Shown piece by piece: positions 1 through 9,831 of a stretch of 64,000 nt of DNA. The DNA is from Sulfuriflexus sp. (lineage in GTDB: Bacteria; Pseudomonadota; Gammaproteobacteria; AKS1). The DNA lies in assembly GCA_023134145.1 (NCBI GenBank), contig JAGLUW010000017.1:107136-171135 (forward strand), given 5' to 3'. The notes under the pieces were generated by a model that saw nothing but the letters and a program-made list of their open reading frames with translations, had not been told where the DNA came from and did no database searches. Positions within the stretch are counted from its first letter, which is position 1. Each line of letters opens with the position of its first letter. The position numbers were made by a program, and so were the translations under genes.

Positions 1-1
1 T

Positions 2-730
2 CGTAAAGAAAAAGAATTGATTTGTGCCAAAGAAGAAGCTGAGAATGCAAACCTTGCGAAGTCGGAATTTCTTTCGTCAATGAGTCATGAGCTACGCACT
101 CCTTTGAATGCTATTTTAGGTTTCTCACAGTTGCTTGAGTTCGAGACTAAAGATGAACAGACTAAGGTTCGTCTTAACGAAATTATAAGTGCAGGCAATG
201 ATTTATTGGAATTAATTAATCAAGTATTAGATCTGTCAAAGATAGAATCTGGAAGCATGTCTCTAACTATTAGTAGTCATGACCTTAATGGTTTGCTTGA
301 TAATTGTTTATCAATAATTGGACCGATGGCTACAAGCCGTTCAATTTTAATAGATAATAAAGTTGACTCTTCACTAAATATAAAAGTTTATGTTGATAAA
401 GCGAGGTTTAAGCAAGTCCTTTTGAATCTATTATCTAACGCGGTTAAGTATAATAGTGAAAATGGAAAAATAACAATTGATGGTTCAGTTAATGATAGCA
501 ATATGTTTTGTCTTTCAGTTTCCGATACAGGTAAAGGTCTGCTGCCTGAACAGCAAAGACATATATTTAAACCATTTGATAGAGCAGGCGCAGAAAATTC
601 TGAAATACCAGGTACAGGTTTAGGCTTGGTGATTACGAAGGACTTAATAGAGAAAATGAATGGTACAATTGATTTTGAAAGTGAGAAGAATAAAGGTACT
701 CGTTTCTGGATTCACATTCCCATCGCGTGA
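2..730 (+). CDS. Sensor histidine kinase, C-terminal part (5' end outside window)
   Basis: The reading frame is open from base 2, so the N-terminal sensory part is missing. A HisKA dimerisation/phosphoacceptor domain comes first, with the H-box [13 protein letters not shown] (His at about residue 28 of the fragment). An HATPase_c domain follows, with the N-box [10 protein letters not shown], a DTGKG motif and a G-rich GTGLGL box. The protein ends right after the ATPase domain, so this one has no C-terminal receiver. The coiled lead-in ([13 protein letters not shown]) and the [11 protein letters not shown] block are almost the same as in the two hybrid kinases at 47539 and 54878, so all three are paralogues. 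It converges on recN. The signal it senses cannot be read from this fragment. Confidence 0.9.
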   Translation, partial: RKEKELICAKEEAENANLAKSEFLSSMSHELRTPLNAILGFSQLLEFETKDEQTKVRLNEIISAGNDLLELINQVLDLSKIESGSMSLTISSHDLNGLLDNCLSIIGPMATSRSILIDNKVDSSLNIKVYVDKARFKQVLLNLLSNAVKYNSENGKITIDGSVNDSNMFCLSVSDTGKGLLPEQQRHIFKPFDRAGAENSEIPGTGLGLVITKDLIEKMNGTIDFESEKNKGTRFWIHIPIA

Positions 731-737
731 ATGTAGC

Positions 738-758
738 ATAGCTATACGAAGCTATTTT
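738..758 (+). terminator. Weak hairpin after the kinase gene
   Basis: ATAGCT and AGCTAT form a 6-bp stem around a 6-base loop, followed by only four T's. It lies between the convergent kinase and recN genes and overlaps the recN stop codon. The stem is short, so termination is only possible, not certain. Confidence 0.3.
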
Positions 759-2433
759 AGCTTGCTTTCGCTTTTTCAATCATTTCTTCTGCGTGCGCTA
801 AGGTTTGTTTCGTAATTTCTACGCCACCCAACATGCGGGCAATTTCTTGACCACGACTCGCTTCATCTAATGTTTTAATTGCGGTGCCCGTGCTGTCTTT
901 GCCACGCGTTTTACTAACTTGTAAGTGATGATGTGCTTGCGCGGCGACTTGCGGTAGGTGCGTTACACAAAGCACTTGTCTGTTTTCAGCTAAAGCACGT
1001 AAACGTGAACCCACAATTTCAGCAACGCCACCACCAATACCCACATCAACTTCATCAAATATCAAAGTTGGAATATGCACATCGTTAGCAAGCACAACTT
1101 GAATAGCTAAACTAATGCGTGAAAGTTCACCACCCGATGCGACTTTATTAAGTGCTTTAGGTGGTTGGCCTGGGTTCGCGCTAACGGTAAAGACAACACG
1201 TTCTAAACCAAGTGGTGAAGGTGTGTTGGCATCGCGTGGTTCTAACTCGATTGCAAATTGACCACCCGGCATACCCAGTTCTTGCATGTGTTCAGTTACA
1301 CGTCCTGAAAGCAAAGCCATTTGTTTTTTACGACTGTTGCTTAATTTTTTCGCAAGCTTGTTGTATTCGGCTAATTTGTTAGCGATGTCTTCTTGCAAAC
1401 CTTCCAAGCGTGTTTCGGCATGTTCCAAACTATCGAGTTCATCTTTTAATGACTGATATTTTTCTGGCAGTTGTTCTGGCTTGATGTGGTGTTTACGTGC
1501 AAAATCGAGCAGAACACCGATACGTGTTTCAACTTCTTGAAGTCGTGCAGGGTCGGCATCAAGTCCACCTAAATAACTTCGCAGTTCAGAAACTGTTTCT
1601 TGTACTTCGGCAAGCGCACCATTAAGTGAATCTGAGAACTCACCGAGCTTGCTATCAACATCACGCAGTTCATCAAGTGCTGTAACGGCACGTGCAAGTA
1701 ATGTACTGGCAGCCGAATCTTCACGGTCTTCAAGACTTTCTAATAATTGGTGGCCGGTTGTTTGTAGCTGGCCGACATTGGCTAAGCGCGCATGCTCTAT
1801 ATTAATAAGATCATATTCGCCTGCTAGTGGCTCGAGCGTATCAAGTTCATTTACTTGGTAACGTAATAAATCAAGTTGCGCATCACGATCTTGGGCGGCA
1901 CTACTTAATCGTTGGTATTCGTCATTGGCTTCGCGCCATGTTTTATACGTTGCGCCAAGTTTATTGAGTAAATCAGCGTGACCGGAAAAATCATCAAGCA
2001 GTCGGCGTTGTTCATCGTTTCGCAATAAAGATTGATGTTCGTGCTGACCGTGAATATCAATCAGTAATTCACCCAATGCCCGAAGCGATTGCATCGGCAC
2101 AGGGCTACCGTTAATAAAACCTTTTGAACGTCCTTCAGCTGCAATGGTGCGACGAATTAAACAGTCACCTCCATCATCAAGATCGTTTTCTTCAAGCCAT
2201 GCGGTGACGTCGGGTAAATTATCAATATTAAAACTGGCAGCTATTTCAGCGCGTTTGCAATTAATGCGAACCACACCTGCGTCAGCACGATCACCAAGGG
2301 CAAGGCCGAGTGCACCGATAAGAATAGATTTACCTGCACCGGTTTCACCCGTGAGCACGCTCATGCCAAGCGCGAGATTTACTTCAAGTTCATCAATAAT
2401 GGCGAAATCTTTAATGCGAATATTATTTAGCAT
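757..2433 (-). CDS. recN: DNA repair protein RecN
   Basis: SMC-like ATPase of double-strand break repair, cytoplasmic. The N-terminus reads MLNNIRIKDFAIIDELEV, followed by a Walker A loop GETGAGKS. A long coiled-coil middle follows, and the C-terminal half carries the ABC signature region (KVASGGELSRISLA) and Walker B (TLIFDEVDVGIGG). The length of about 558 residues is normal for RecN. The ATG at 2433 was chosen because RecN proteins begin at this conserved motif. An upstream ATG at 2457 would overlap nadK by 19 bases and add eight unrelated residues. It follows nadK by 5 bases and is probably co-transcribed with it. No LexA-type box was seen upstream of nadK. Confidence 0.95.
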   Translation of the reverse strand: MLNNIRIKDFAIIDELEVNLALGMSVLTGETGAGKSILIGALGLALGDRADAGVVRINCKRAEIAASFNIDNLPDVTAWLEENDLDDGGDCLIRRTIAAEGRSKGFINGSPVPMQSLRALGELLIDIHGQHEHQSLLRNDEQRRLLDDFSGHADLLNKLGATYKTWREANDEYQRLSSAAQDRDAQLDLLRYQVNELDTLEPLAGEYDLINIEHARLANVGQLQTTGHQLLESLEDREDSAASTLLARAVTALDELRDVDSKLGEFSDSLNGALAEVQETVSELRSYLGGLDADPARLQEVETRIGVLLDFARKHHIKPEQLPEKYQSLKDELDSLEHAETRLEGLQEDIANKLAEYNKLAKKLSNSRKKQMALLSGRVTEHMQELGMPGGQFAIELEPRDANTPSPLGLERVVFTVSANPGQPPKALNKVASGGELSRISLAIQVVLANDVHIPTLIFDEVDVGIGGGVAEIVGSRLRALAENRQVLCVTHLPQVAAQAHHHLQVSKTRGKDSTGTAIKTLDEASRGQEIARMLGGVEITKQTLAHAEEMIEKAKAS

Positions 2434-2438
2434 AGCGG

Positions 2439-3323
2439 TTATAAACGATGACCCCAATGCAATTTGGCGCGCAAGATTTCGTAGTAGTTGTAATCAGCGG
2501 GGTGAATCATATGTACTGGTGTTTTATTTTTGGTAATGCGTACGCTGTCACCAATGCCTAGGTTTACATTTAATTGTCCGTCACAGGTGACGAGTGCATC
2601 GCCGTGATTTTTGTCACTGATGCGGATTTCGATCTCACTATCCCCATCGATCACAATAGGTCGCTGACTCATTGTGTGCGGACAAATCGGTACTAACACA
2701 ATCGCATCAAGTCCCGGGTGTAAAATAGGGCCGCCACTTGAAAGCGAATAGGCGGTTGAGCCGGTGGGTGTTGAAACGATCAAACCATCGGCGCGTTGTG
2801 TATTGACGTATTGACCATTGATATATAAATCCAATTCGATCATACGTGCGACATGGCCTTTATGCACAACGATGTCATTAAAAGCATCACTGGATGAAAT
2901 TTCACCCTGACCATTTTCATATTCAAAACTGCCATGCAAGAGGAAACGTTTTTCTTCCACGTACTCGCCATCGAGAATGGCGTTAAGACGGCCGCTAATT
3001 TTTTCAGAATGAATGTCAGTTAAGAAACCGAGTCGACCAAGATTAATGCCGAGTAGCGGCGTGTGATAATCATTTAAGGTACGCGCAACATTCAAAAAGG
3101 TGCCATCGCCGCCGACCACGATCGCAAGATCACATTGCTCGCCGATTTCATCACGATCTGCAACGGGAATTTTCAGATCAGGTAATAGCATAGCGCTAAC
3201 TTCATCGAGCAAGACTTTGCAGCCACGTTCTTTAAGCAATTTGTGCACAACCGTGATTGTTTCGCCGACCGTGGTGTCGCGAAATTTACCGATAATGCCG
3301 ATCGTGTTGAAGCTGTTAGCCAC
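2439..3323 (-). CDS. nadK: NAD kinase
   Basis: Phosphorylates NAD to NADP with ATP or polyphosphate; cytoplasmic. At 294 residues it has the usual length. The catalytic GGDGT motif (VVGGDGTFLNVAR) is near residue 70, followed by the NLGRLGFLTD block, and the C-terminal half has the substrate-binding TPTGSTAYSLSSGGP segment. It is divergent from hrcA and forms an apparent operon with recN downstream. A perfect -10 hexamer TATAAT on the minus strand (3365-3370) lies 42 bases before the start, but no good -35 accompanies it. Confidence 0.95.
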   Translation of the reverse strand: MANSFNTIGIIGKFRDTTVGETITVVHKLLKERGCKVLLDEVSAMLLPDLKIPVADRDEIGEQCDLAIVVGGDGTFLNVARTLNDYHTPLLGINLGRLGFLTDIHSEKISGRLNAILDGEYVEEKRFLLHGSFEYENGQGEISSSDAFNDIVVHKGHVARMIELDLYINGQYVNTQRADGLIVSTPTGSTAYSLSSGGPILHPGLDAIVLVPICPHTMSQRPIVIDGDSEIEIRISDKNHGDALVTCDGQLNVNLGIGDSVRITKNKTPVHMIHPADYNYYEILRAKLHWGHRL

Positions 3324-3406
3324 TGAAAAATCCCTTGTACATCATTCTTATTGGTTATTTTCTAATTATAGCGCGAAAATTAGCACGATGCGCCGAACCA
3401 AGCGAA

Positions 3407-3436
3407 TTGACTTGGCCTTTAGCACTCTCATATTAT
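3407..3436 (+). promoter_or_regulatory. hrcA promoter containing a CIRCE half-site
   Basis: TTGACT (3407-3412) and TATTAT (3431-3436) are separated by 18 bases, a good sigma-70 match. Between them lies TTAGCACTC (3419-3427), exactly one arm of the CIRCE operator bound by HrcA. The facing arm GAGTGCTAA is not present at the expected distance. Transcription would start about 7 bases after the -10, which is almost at the hrcA ATG (3443), so the message may be leaderless or nearly so. Confidence 0.55.
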
Positions 3437-3442
3437 GTGGCA

Positions 3443-4486
3443 ATGACAACGAAGCAACCACTCAACGAACGAGCCCAGCATTTATTGCGGGTATTGATTG
3501 ATCGTTACATCGAAGATGGCAAGCCGGTTGGTTCGACTACCTTGGCGCGCGAAGCAAGTTTAGATCTTAGTTCAGCGACTATACGCAATATCATGGCCGA
3601 CCTTGAGGAATTGGGGTTGGTGGCCTCGCCGCATACCTCGGCAGGGCGTATTCCCACAGTGAAAGGCTATCGTTTCTTTGTCGATACCTTATTGTCGCTG
3701 CAACCCTTAGATAAGACTGAAATCGACCAGTTACAAACCCGTTTTAGCCAAGAAGGCGATACACAGGGCGTGATTAACTCGGTATCGGACATGCTTTCTG
3801 GCGTAACTAGCCTTGCCGGTGTGGTGACGCTGCCAAACCGTAACTACAGCGCATGGCGGCACATGGAATTTTTGCCGATGTCTGAGAATCGCGTACTTAC
3901 CGTGGTGGTGGGTAATGATGACCAGATCCAGAACCGTATTTTCACCACGGCGCGGCCTTTTAGTCCGGCTGAGTTGCAGCAGGCATCAAACTACTTAAAT
4001 AGTATGTTCAGCGGTAAAGGCTTTGCTGAAGTGCGAACCAGTATTGTGCGTGAAATGCATGAAGCCAAAGAGCGCATGGATAAGCTGACCTTGGCGACCA
4101 TGGAAATGGCTGAACAGGTTTGTCAGAGCGCGGAACGCCAAGATGACTTCATTCTCGCGGGTGAAACCAACCTGATGGGCGTGAATGAGCTCTCGAATAT
4201 CGACAAATTACGCGATTTATTCGATGCCTTTAATACTAAGCGCGATATATTGCATATTCTTGATGAATGCCAGCAAGCCGATGGTGTGCAAATCTTCATC
4301 GGTGAAGAGTCTGGCTACCATCCGCTCGACGAATGCAGTGTTATTACCTCTCCTTACGAGGTCGATGGCGAGGTTGCCGGGGTGCTTGGGGTTATCGGTC
4401 CAACCCGTATGGCCTACGAAAGAGTCATCCCAATTGTCGATATAACGGCAAAATTACTCACTAGCACCTTGAAGCTGCGAAATTAA
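3443..4486 (+). CDS. hrcA: Heat-inducible transcription repressor HrcA
   Basis: Repressor of chaperone genes that binds CIRCE operators. The N-terminal winged-helix DNA-binding domain (NERAQHLLRVLIDRYI, PVGST, SSATIRNIMADLEELGLV, PHTSAGRIPT) is followed by the GAF-like and dimerisation regions typical of the family. The C-terminus has the IGEESGYHPLDECSVITSPY block and GVLGVIGPTRMAYERVIPIVD. The start at 3443 (MTTKQPLNERAQ) fits other HrcA N-termini; an upstream in-frame start would add 36 residues that cross the promoter. The last codons double as the -35 element of the grpE promoter. No complete CIRCE site was found in the window, so its present target is unclear. Confidence 0.95.
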   Translation: MTTKQPLNERAQHLLRVLIDRYIEDGKPVGSTTLAREASLDLSSATIRNIMADLEELGLVASPHTSAGRIPTVKGYRFFVDTLLSLQPLDKTEIDQLQTRFSQEGDTQGVINSVSDMLSGVTSLAGVVTLPNRNYSAWRHMEFLPMSENRVLTVVVGNDDQIQNRIFTTARPFSPAELQQASNYLNSMFSGKGFAEVRTSIVREMHEAKERMDKLTLATMEMAEQVCQSAERQDDFILAGETNLMGVNELSNIDKLRDLFDAFNTKRDILHILDECQQADGVQIFIGEESGYHPLDECSVITSPYEVDGEVAGVLGVIGPTRMAYERVIPIVDITAKLLTSTLKLRN

Positions 4487-4493
4487 CCCATAT
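4468..4493 (+). promoter_or_regulatory. Sigma-32-type heat-shock promoter for grpE
   Basis: CTTGAAG (4468-4474) and CCCATAT (4487-4493) match the RpoH consensus CTTGAA / CCCCATnT. The -35 is made from the final codons of hrcA and the -10 begins just after its stop codon. The 11 bases CTTGAAGCTGC and the CCCATATA core also occur in the dnaK promoter at 5208. The spacer is 12 bases to CCCATAT, within the accepted range. Confidence 0.65.
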
Positions 4494-4580
4494 ATGTAAG
4501 TTATCTTTTAGTGATTCTGGCCGGTTGGCAAGGACACAGGGTGGCTATGGCTGCCCCAATGCGTGGAGAATTGAAGAACA

Positions 4581-5171
4581 ATGAGCGAAGAACAACAGGA
4601 TGAAGGCCAAGAACAAGCGGTTGAGACTGAAGAAGTCGAGGCAGTTGTTGAGGGTGAAATAGCCGATGCAGAAGTATCTGCCAATGAAGACGATCCACAT
4701 CTTCTACTAGAGGATGCGCGTAATAAGGCAGATGAGCACTGGAATCTGTATATGCGCACTCAAGCTGAGATGGACAACCTACGCAAACGCGCTGAACGAG
4801 ATGTGCAAAATGCGCATAAATTTGGTGTTGAAAAATTAATTACTGAATTATTACCCGTTGTGGACAGCATTGAAATGGGCATGGCCGCAGCCGACAGCAG
4901 CGATGAAGCCACGGCTAGGCTGGTTGAAGGTATGGAAATGACTGTCAAGATGTTCGCTGATGCCTTGCAAAAGGTCGGTATTGTTCAAATTGACCCAATG
5001 GGCGATGTATTTAACCCAGAATTCCACCAAGCCATGAGTATGGTCGAAAATCCAGATGCGGAGCCAAATACAGTGATGGCCGTGATGCAAAAGGGCTATG
5101 TGCTTAACGAACGTCTAGTTCGTCCTGCGATGGTGGTGGTTGTTAAAGCACCTGCGGCGAAAGAAGAGTAA
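4581..5171 (+). CDS. grpE: Nucleotide exchange factor GrpE
   Basis: Co-chaperone that releases ADP from DnaK. At 196 residues it has a normal length. It has an acidic, disordered N-terminus (about residues 1-40), a long helix (EDARNKADEHWNLYMRTQAEMDNLRKRAERD), and the conserved C-terminal beta domain with GVVQIDP-like GIVQIDPMGDVFNPEFHQAM and the end block VMQKGYVLNERLVRPAMVVV. It lies between hrcA and dnaK, preceded by its own sigma-32-type promoter. Confidence 0.97.
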   Translation: MSEEQQDEGQEQAVETEEVEAVVEGEIADAEVSANEDDPHLLLEDARNKADEHWNLYMRTQAEMDNLRKRAERDVQNAHKFGVEKLITELLPVVDSIEMGMAAADSSDEATARLVEGMEMTVKMFADALQKVGIVQIDPMGDVFNPEFHQAMSMVENPDAEPNTVMAVMQKGYVLNERLVRPAMVVVVKAPAAKEE

Positions 5172-5207
5172 GAATAGCGAAAAATTACTATTTATATGGG
5201 TTTAGGG

Positions 5208-5235
5208 CTTGAAGCTGCATTGAGTAACCCCATAT
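5208..5235 (+). promoter_or_regulatory. Sigma-32 heat-shock promoter for dnaK
   Basis: CTTGAAG (5208-5214), a 13-base spacer and CCCCATAT (5228-5235) are an essentially perfect RpoH promoter. Arms TATATGGGTT (5193-5202) and AACCCCATATA (5226-5236) also form an imperfect inverted repeat around it, which may give a hairpin or an operator. The start of transcription would be about 45 bases before the dnaK ATG. Confidence 0.8.
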
Positions 5236-5287
5236 AAGTAACAAGATTAATTTTTGCAGTACTTAACAAATTTAACGGAGAAAAATC

Positions 5288-7222
5288 ATGGGCAAAATCA
5301 TCGGAATCGACTTAGGAACAACCAATTCCTGTGTGTCGGTGATGGAAGGCAAAGACTTCCGTGTTATTGAAAACGCTGAAGGCGATCGCACCACACCATC
5401 TATTGTCGCATTTACTGACGACGACGAAGTATTAGTAGGTCAATCTGCCAAGCGCCAAGCTGTTACGAATCCAGAAAACACCGTGTTTGCTGTGAAGCGT
5501 TTGATTGGTCGCAAGTTTGACGACAAGGAAGTACAAAAAGATATTTCCATGGTGCCTTACAAAATTGTGAAGGCCGATAATGGCGATGCGTGGGTAGAAG
5601 CGCATGGCAAAAAGATGGCCGCGCCAGAAGTATCAGCACGCATCTTAATGAAAATGAAAAAGACCGCTGAAGATTACCTCGGCGAAGAAGTAACCGAAGC
5701 AGTGATTACTGTTCCTGCTTACTTCAATGATTCACAACGTCAAGCAACTAAAGATGCCGGTAAGATCGCGGGTCTTGATGTGAAACGTATTATCAATGAG
5801 CCAACAGCAGCGGCATTAGCTTACGGTATCGATAAGAAACCAGGTGACAGTAAAATTGCTGTTTACGATTTAGGTGGTGGTACGTTCGATGTATCGATTA
5901 TTGAAATTGCTGATATCGACGGCGAACACCAAATTGAAGTGTTATCAACTAACGGTGACACATTCCTCGGTGGTGAAGATTTCGATTTACGTTTAATCGA
6001 ATATTTGGCTGACGAATTCAAGAAAGACAACGGTGTTGATCTGCATAACGATCCACTTGCATTGCAACGTCTTAAAGAAGGCGCTGAAAAAGCCAAGATC
6101 GAATTGTCTTCTTCACAACAAACCGATATTAACTTGCCTTACATCACGGCAGATGCCAGTGGTCCTAAGCACCTTAATATTAAATTAACACGTGCCAAGC
6201 TTGAATCATTAGTTGAAGAGCTTGTGCAACGTACCATTGCACCATGTAAAACAGCATTGAAAGATGCCGGTTTATCAGCATCAGATATTGATGACGTTAT
6301 CCTTGTTGGTGGCCAAACACGTATGCCTAAGGTTCAAGAAGTTGTACAAGATTTCTTCGGCAAAGAACCACGTCATGATGTTAACCCGGATGAAGCGGTA
6401 GCGATTGGCGCAAGTATTCAAGGTGGTGTATTAGGTGGTGAAGTAACCGATGTATTGTTACTTGATGTAACGCCTTTATCATTGGGTATTGAAACAATGG
6501 GTGGCGTGATGACTAACCTCATCGACAAGAACACTACCATCCCTACCAAAGCGGGTCAGGTTTTCTCAACAGCCGACGATAATCAAACTGCCGTAACGGT
6601 TCATGTCTTACAAGGTGAACGTCAACAAGCAGCGGGCAATAAATCACTCGGTCGTTTTGATCTTGCAGATATTCCACCGGCAACACGTGGCACACCACAG
6701 ATTGAAGTAACGTTTGATATTGATGCAAACGGTATTTTGAATGTGTCTGCTAAAGACAAGGCAACGGGCAAGGAACAGTCAATTGTCATTAAGGCATCAA
6801 GTGGTCTGTCTGATGAAGAAATTGAAAACATGGTTAATGATGCCGAAGCACATGCGGAAGAAGATAAGAAGTTCCAGGAACTTGTTACTGTTCGCAATAC
6901 CGCTGAGCAAATGATTAACGGCTTGCAAAAATCCATGAAGGATATGGAAGACGACAAGTTTGAAGATGGCGAGAAAGATGCCATTGAAGCAGCGATTAAA
7001 GAACTTGAAGAAGTGAAAGATGGCGACGACAAAGAAGCCATTGAAGCTAAGACTCAAGCACTTGGTGAAGCTTCGCAAAAAATGGCAGAACGCATGTATT
7101 CACAAGAAGGTGGTGCAGATGCTGCCGCTGGTGCTGCAGGCGCAGCCGGTGATGCGGGCGATGCAGGTGCCAATGATGATGTTGTTGATGCTGAGTTTGA
7201 AGAAGTCGACGACAAAAAATAA
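5288..7222 (+). CDS. dnaK: Chaperone DnaK (Hsp70)
   Basis: ATP-dependent Hsp70 chaperone working with DnaJ and GrpE. The ATPase domain starts [21 protein letters not shown] and contains the second phosphate loop [15 protein letters not shown] and the adenosine motif [13 protein letters not shown]. The linker and substrate-binding domain begin near residue 390 ([15 protein letters not shown]). The lid is followed by an Ala/Gly/Asp-rich tail ending in an acidic VVDAEFEEV motif typical of bacterial DnaK. Length is 644 residues against about 638 in E. coli. The ribosome binding site ACGGAG sits 8 bases before the ATG. A strong hairpin separates it from dnaJ. Confidence 0.98.
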   Translation: MGKIIGIDLGTTNSCVSVMEGKDFRVIENAEGDRTTPSIVAFTDDDEVLVGQSAKRQAVTNPENTVFAVKRLIGRKFDDKEVQKDISMVPYKIVKADNGDAWVEAHGKKMAAPEVSARILMKMKKTAEDYLGEEVTEAVITVPAYFNDSQRQATKDAGKIAGLDVKRIINEPTAAALAYGIDKKPGDSKIAVYDLGGGTFDVSIIEIADIDGEHQIEVLSTNGDTFLGGEDFDLRLIEYLADEFKKDNGVDLHNDPLALQRLKEGAEKAKIELSSSQQTDINLPYITADASGPKHLNIKLTRAKLESLVEELVQRTIAPCKTALKDAGLSASDIDDVILVGGQTRMPKVQEVVQDFFGKEPRHDVNPDEAVAIGASIQGGVLGGEVTDVLLLDVTPLSLGIETMGGVMTNLIDKNTTIPTKAGQVFSTADDNQTAVTVHVLQGERQQAAGNKSLGRFDLADIPPATRGTPQIEVTFDIDANGILNVSAKDKATGKEQSIVIKASSGLSDEEIENMVNDAEAHAEEDKKFQELVTVRNTAEQMINGLQKSMKDMEDDKFEDGEKDAIEAAIKELEEVKDGDDKEAIEAKTQALGEASQKMAERMYSQEGGADAAAGAAGAAGDAGDAGANDDVVDAEFEEVDDKK

Positions 7223-7251
7223 TTTCGTATATTAGTTGTATGTAAAAATAG

Positions 7252-7290
7252 ACTCCGGCAGCTTGTAATAAGGCTGCCGGAGTTGTGTTT
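7252..7290 (+). terminator. Hairpin between dnaK and dnaJ (partial terminator)
   Basis: A stem of up to 13 bp (7252-7264 with 7271-7283, core CTCCGGCAGC / GCTGCCGGAG) with a 6-base loop is followed by TTGTGTTT. The T tract is interrupted, so this is best read as an attenuator that lowers dnaJ expression relative to dnaK, or as an mRNA-stabilising 3' end. No separate promoter for dnaJ was seen. Confidence 0.6.
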
Positions 7291-7309
7291 GTAAAGGGCG
7301 CAAACAAAA

Positions 7310-8452
7310 ATGTCAAAACGTGATTACTATGAAGTACTGGGTGTAGCAAAAAATGCCAGTGAAGCTGAGCTAAAGAAGGCTTATCGTCGTCTAACGATGA
7401 AGCATCACCCAGATCGTAATCTAGGCGAAAAGGCATCGGGTGCCGAAGAAAAATTCAAGGAAGTCAAAGAAGCATACGAAATTCTCAATGATGCACAAAA
7501 GCGTTCTGCCTATGACCAATTTGGTCATGCAGGAGTCGACCAAACAATGGGCGGCGGTGGTGGCGGTGGCCAAGGTAACTTCAGTGATATCTTCGGTGAT
7601 GTGTTTGGTGACATCTTCGGTGGCGCAGCTGGCGGTCGTGGTGGACAAGGCAGTCGTGTTTATCGCGGAGCTGATCTGCGTTACAACATGACGCTCAGTC
7701 TTGAAGATGCAGTTGCAGGCACAACCGTTAAAATTCGTGTACCCACCATGGTTAAGTGTGGAACATGTGAAGGCACTGGCGCTAAGAAAGGCACGAGTCC
7801 TGTTAAGTGTTCAACCTGTGAAGGTCATGGCCAAGTAAGAATGCAGCAGGGGTTCTTCTCTGTGCAACAAACTTGTCCGACTTGTCGTGGTAGTGGTCAA
7901 GAAATTAAAGATCCTTGTGGTTCATGTCATGGACAAGGTCGCATTCAAGAACAGAAAACACTTTCTGTTAAAATTCCTGCCGGTGTTGATAACGGAGATC
8001 GCATTCGTTTAGGTGGCGAAGGTGAAGCCGGTGAGCACGGTGGGCCATCAGGTGATCTGTATGTGCAAATTACGGTAAACCGTCATCCTATTTTTGAACG
8101 TCAAGATAGCAATCTTTATTGTGAAGTGCCGCTTGATATTGTCACCGCTGCTCTTGGTGGTGAATTGGAAGTACCCACACTCAGTGGTCGCGTTAAATTA
8201 AAAATTCCAGCAGGCGCACAAAGCGGCAAAGCCTTCCGCCTTAAAGGCAAGGGTGTTAAGTCGGTACGTGGTGGCGCAGTTGGTGATTTGATGTGTACCA
8301 TTACGGTTGAAGTGCCAGTAAACCTCAACGCCAAACAAAAAGAATGGCTGCAACAACTCGGCGACAGCATGAAGGGTAATGGTAAACATAGCCCAATGAC
8401 CAAATCATGGATGGATGGTGTTAAAAAATTCTTTGATGAAATGAAATTTTAG
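7310..8452 (+). CDS. dnaJ: Chaperone DnaJ (Hsp40)
   Basis: J-domain co-chaperone that stimulates DnaK ATPase. The J domain is at residues 1-75 with the HPD motif (MKHHPDRN). A Gly-rich/GF linker ([25 protein letters not shown], not quoted in full) follows. The four zinc-binding CxxCxGxG repeats are [24 protein letters not shown] and CGSCHGQG, followed by two C-terminal beta domains. The length of 380 residues is standard. It is the last chaperone gene in the operon, and a small membrane protein gene follows after 9 bases. Confidence 0.97.
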   Translation: MSKRDYYEVLGVAKNASEAELKKAYRRLTMKHHPDRNLGEKASGAEEKFKEVKEAYEILNDAQKRSAYDQFGHAGVDQTMGGGGGGGQGNFSDIFGDVFGDIFGGAAGGRGGQGSRVYRGADLRYNMTLSLEDAVAGTTVKIRVPTMVKCGTCEGTGAKKGTSPVKCSTCEGHGQVRMQQGFFSVQQTCPTCRGSGQEIKDPCGSCHGQGRIQEQKTLSVKIPAGVDNGDRIRLGGEGEAGEHGGPSGDLYVQITVNRHPIFERQDSNLYCEVPLDIVTAALGGELEVPTLSGRVKLKIPAGAQSGKAFRLKGKGVKSVRGGAVGDLMCTITVEVPVNLNAKQKEWLQQLGDSMKGNGKHSPMTKSWMDGVKKFFDEMKF

Positions 8453-8461
8453 AGATAGCCC

Positions 8462-8695
8462 ATGCTAAAAGTTTTTCTTGCGCTATTTCCGATAGTCGTA
8501 CCATTATTTTATTTCTTATTTTATGCTCATGATATATTTGGCTTGCCAAGAATATCTGTTCTTATTTATATCGCCAGTCTTGCCATTGGTTTCATGTATT
8601 GGCCACCACTAGCAATCGGGACATTAGTGCTTGCATGGGTATTAATGATCGGTAGTTGGGCATGGTTAATCTGGCAAATTTTCAGGCAGCCCTGA
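8462..8695 (+). CDS. Small membrane protein of unknown function
   Basis: A 77-residue, very hydrophobic protein with probably three membrane helices (about residues 3-20, 30-48 and 50-72); it is rich in Trp near the C-terminus (SWAWLIWQIF). It starts 9 bases after the dnaJ stop, so it is likely translated from the same message. I do not recognise the family. Its only clue is position: a membrane protein made with the DnaK chaperone system. Confidence 0.6.
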   Translation: MLKVFLALFPIVVPLFYFLFYAHDIFGLPRISVLIYIASLAIGFMYWPPLAIGTLVLAWVLMIGSWAWLIWQIFRQP

Positions 8696-8790
8696 ATAAA
8701 CACTATTGAATGCCCTGACTCCTTCGGGATTTTGCTACGCAAAATAGAGGTGTTGTCGTCTTATTCCTAATATTGTTTCTCTCATCTCGT

Positions 8791-8818
8791 TTTACACCTT
8801 ATTAATACCTGCTAGAAT
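8791..8818 (+). promoter_or_regulatory. dapB promoter
   Basis: TTTACA (8791-8796), a 16-base spacer and TAGAAT (8813-8818) lie 35 bases before the dapB start. Upstream, ATTTTGC and GCAAAAT (8729-8745) form a 7-bp hairpin with a 3-base loop, not followed by T's. Confidence 0.5.
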
Positions 8819-8825
8819 CACTTAA

Positions 8826-9656
<831 letters not shown>

Positions 9657-9732
9657 ATAGATCGTAAAATCTCTCTAAAAATGGTCTGTGGATCTTCCAC
9701 GAAAGCGAGCCATGCTGTACAATCCTCTTCCG

Positions 9733-9805
9733 GTCAGACGTCTACTCTGACTACGCAATTTCATAAAGAATTTCAGGCGGGAGGCTTCCAACAGGGCCCT
9801 CCCGC
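9733..9805 (+). promoter_or_regulatory. carA leader hairpins
   Basis: Two hairpins lie in the 175-base gap before carA. The first pairs GTCAG (9733-9737) with CTGAC (9747-9751). The second pairs GCGGGAGG (9777-9784) with CCTCCCGC (9798-9805) around a 13-base loop. There is no T run after the second, so it is not a canonical terminator. The AGG-rich arm could also pair with or mask the real carA ribosome site GGAGG at 9823-9827. Regulation of carAB by arginine and pyrimidines is common, but this mechanism is only a guess. Confidence 0.4.
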
Positions 9806-9831
9806 TTCGTATATCTGAGGATGGAGGTTCC

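Noticed and set aside
3335-3442. N-terminal extension of HrcA
   Set aside because: It lies over the promoter and does not fit HrcA N-termini.
3419-3445. A complete CIRCE operator at hrcA
   Set aside because: Only the left arm is present; the expected right arm position matches at 2 of 9 bases.
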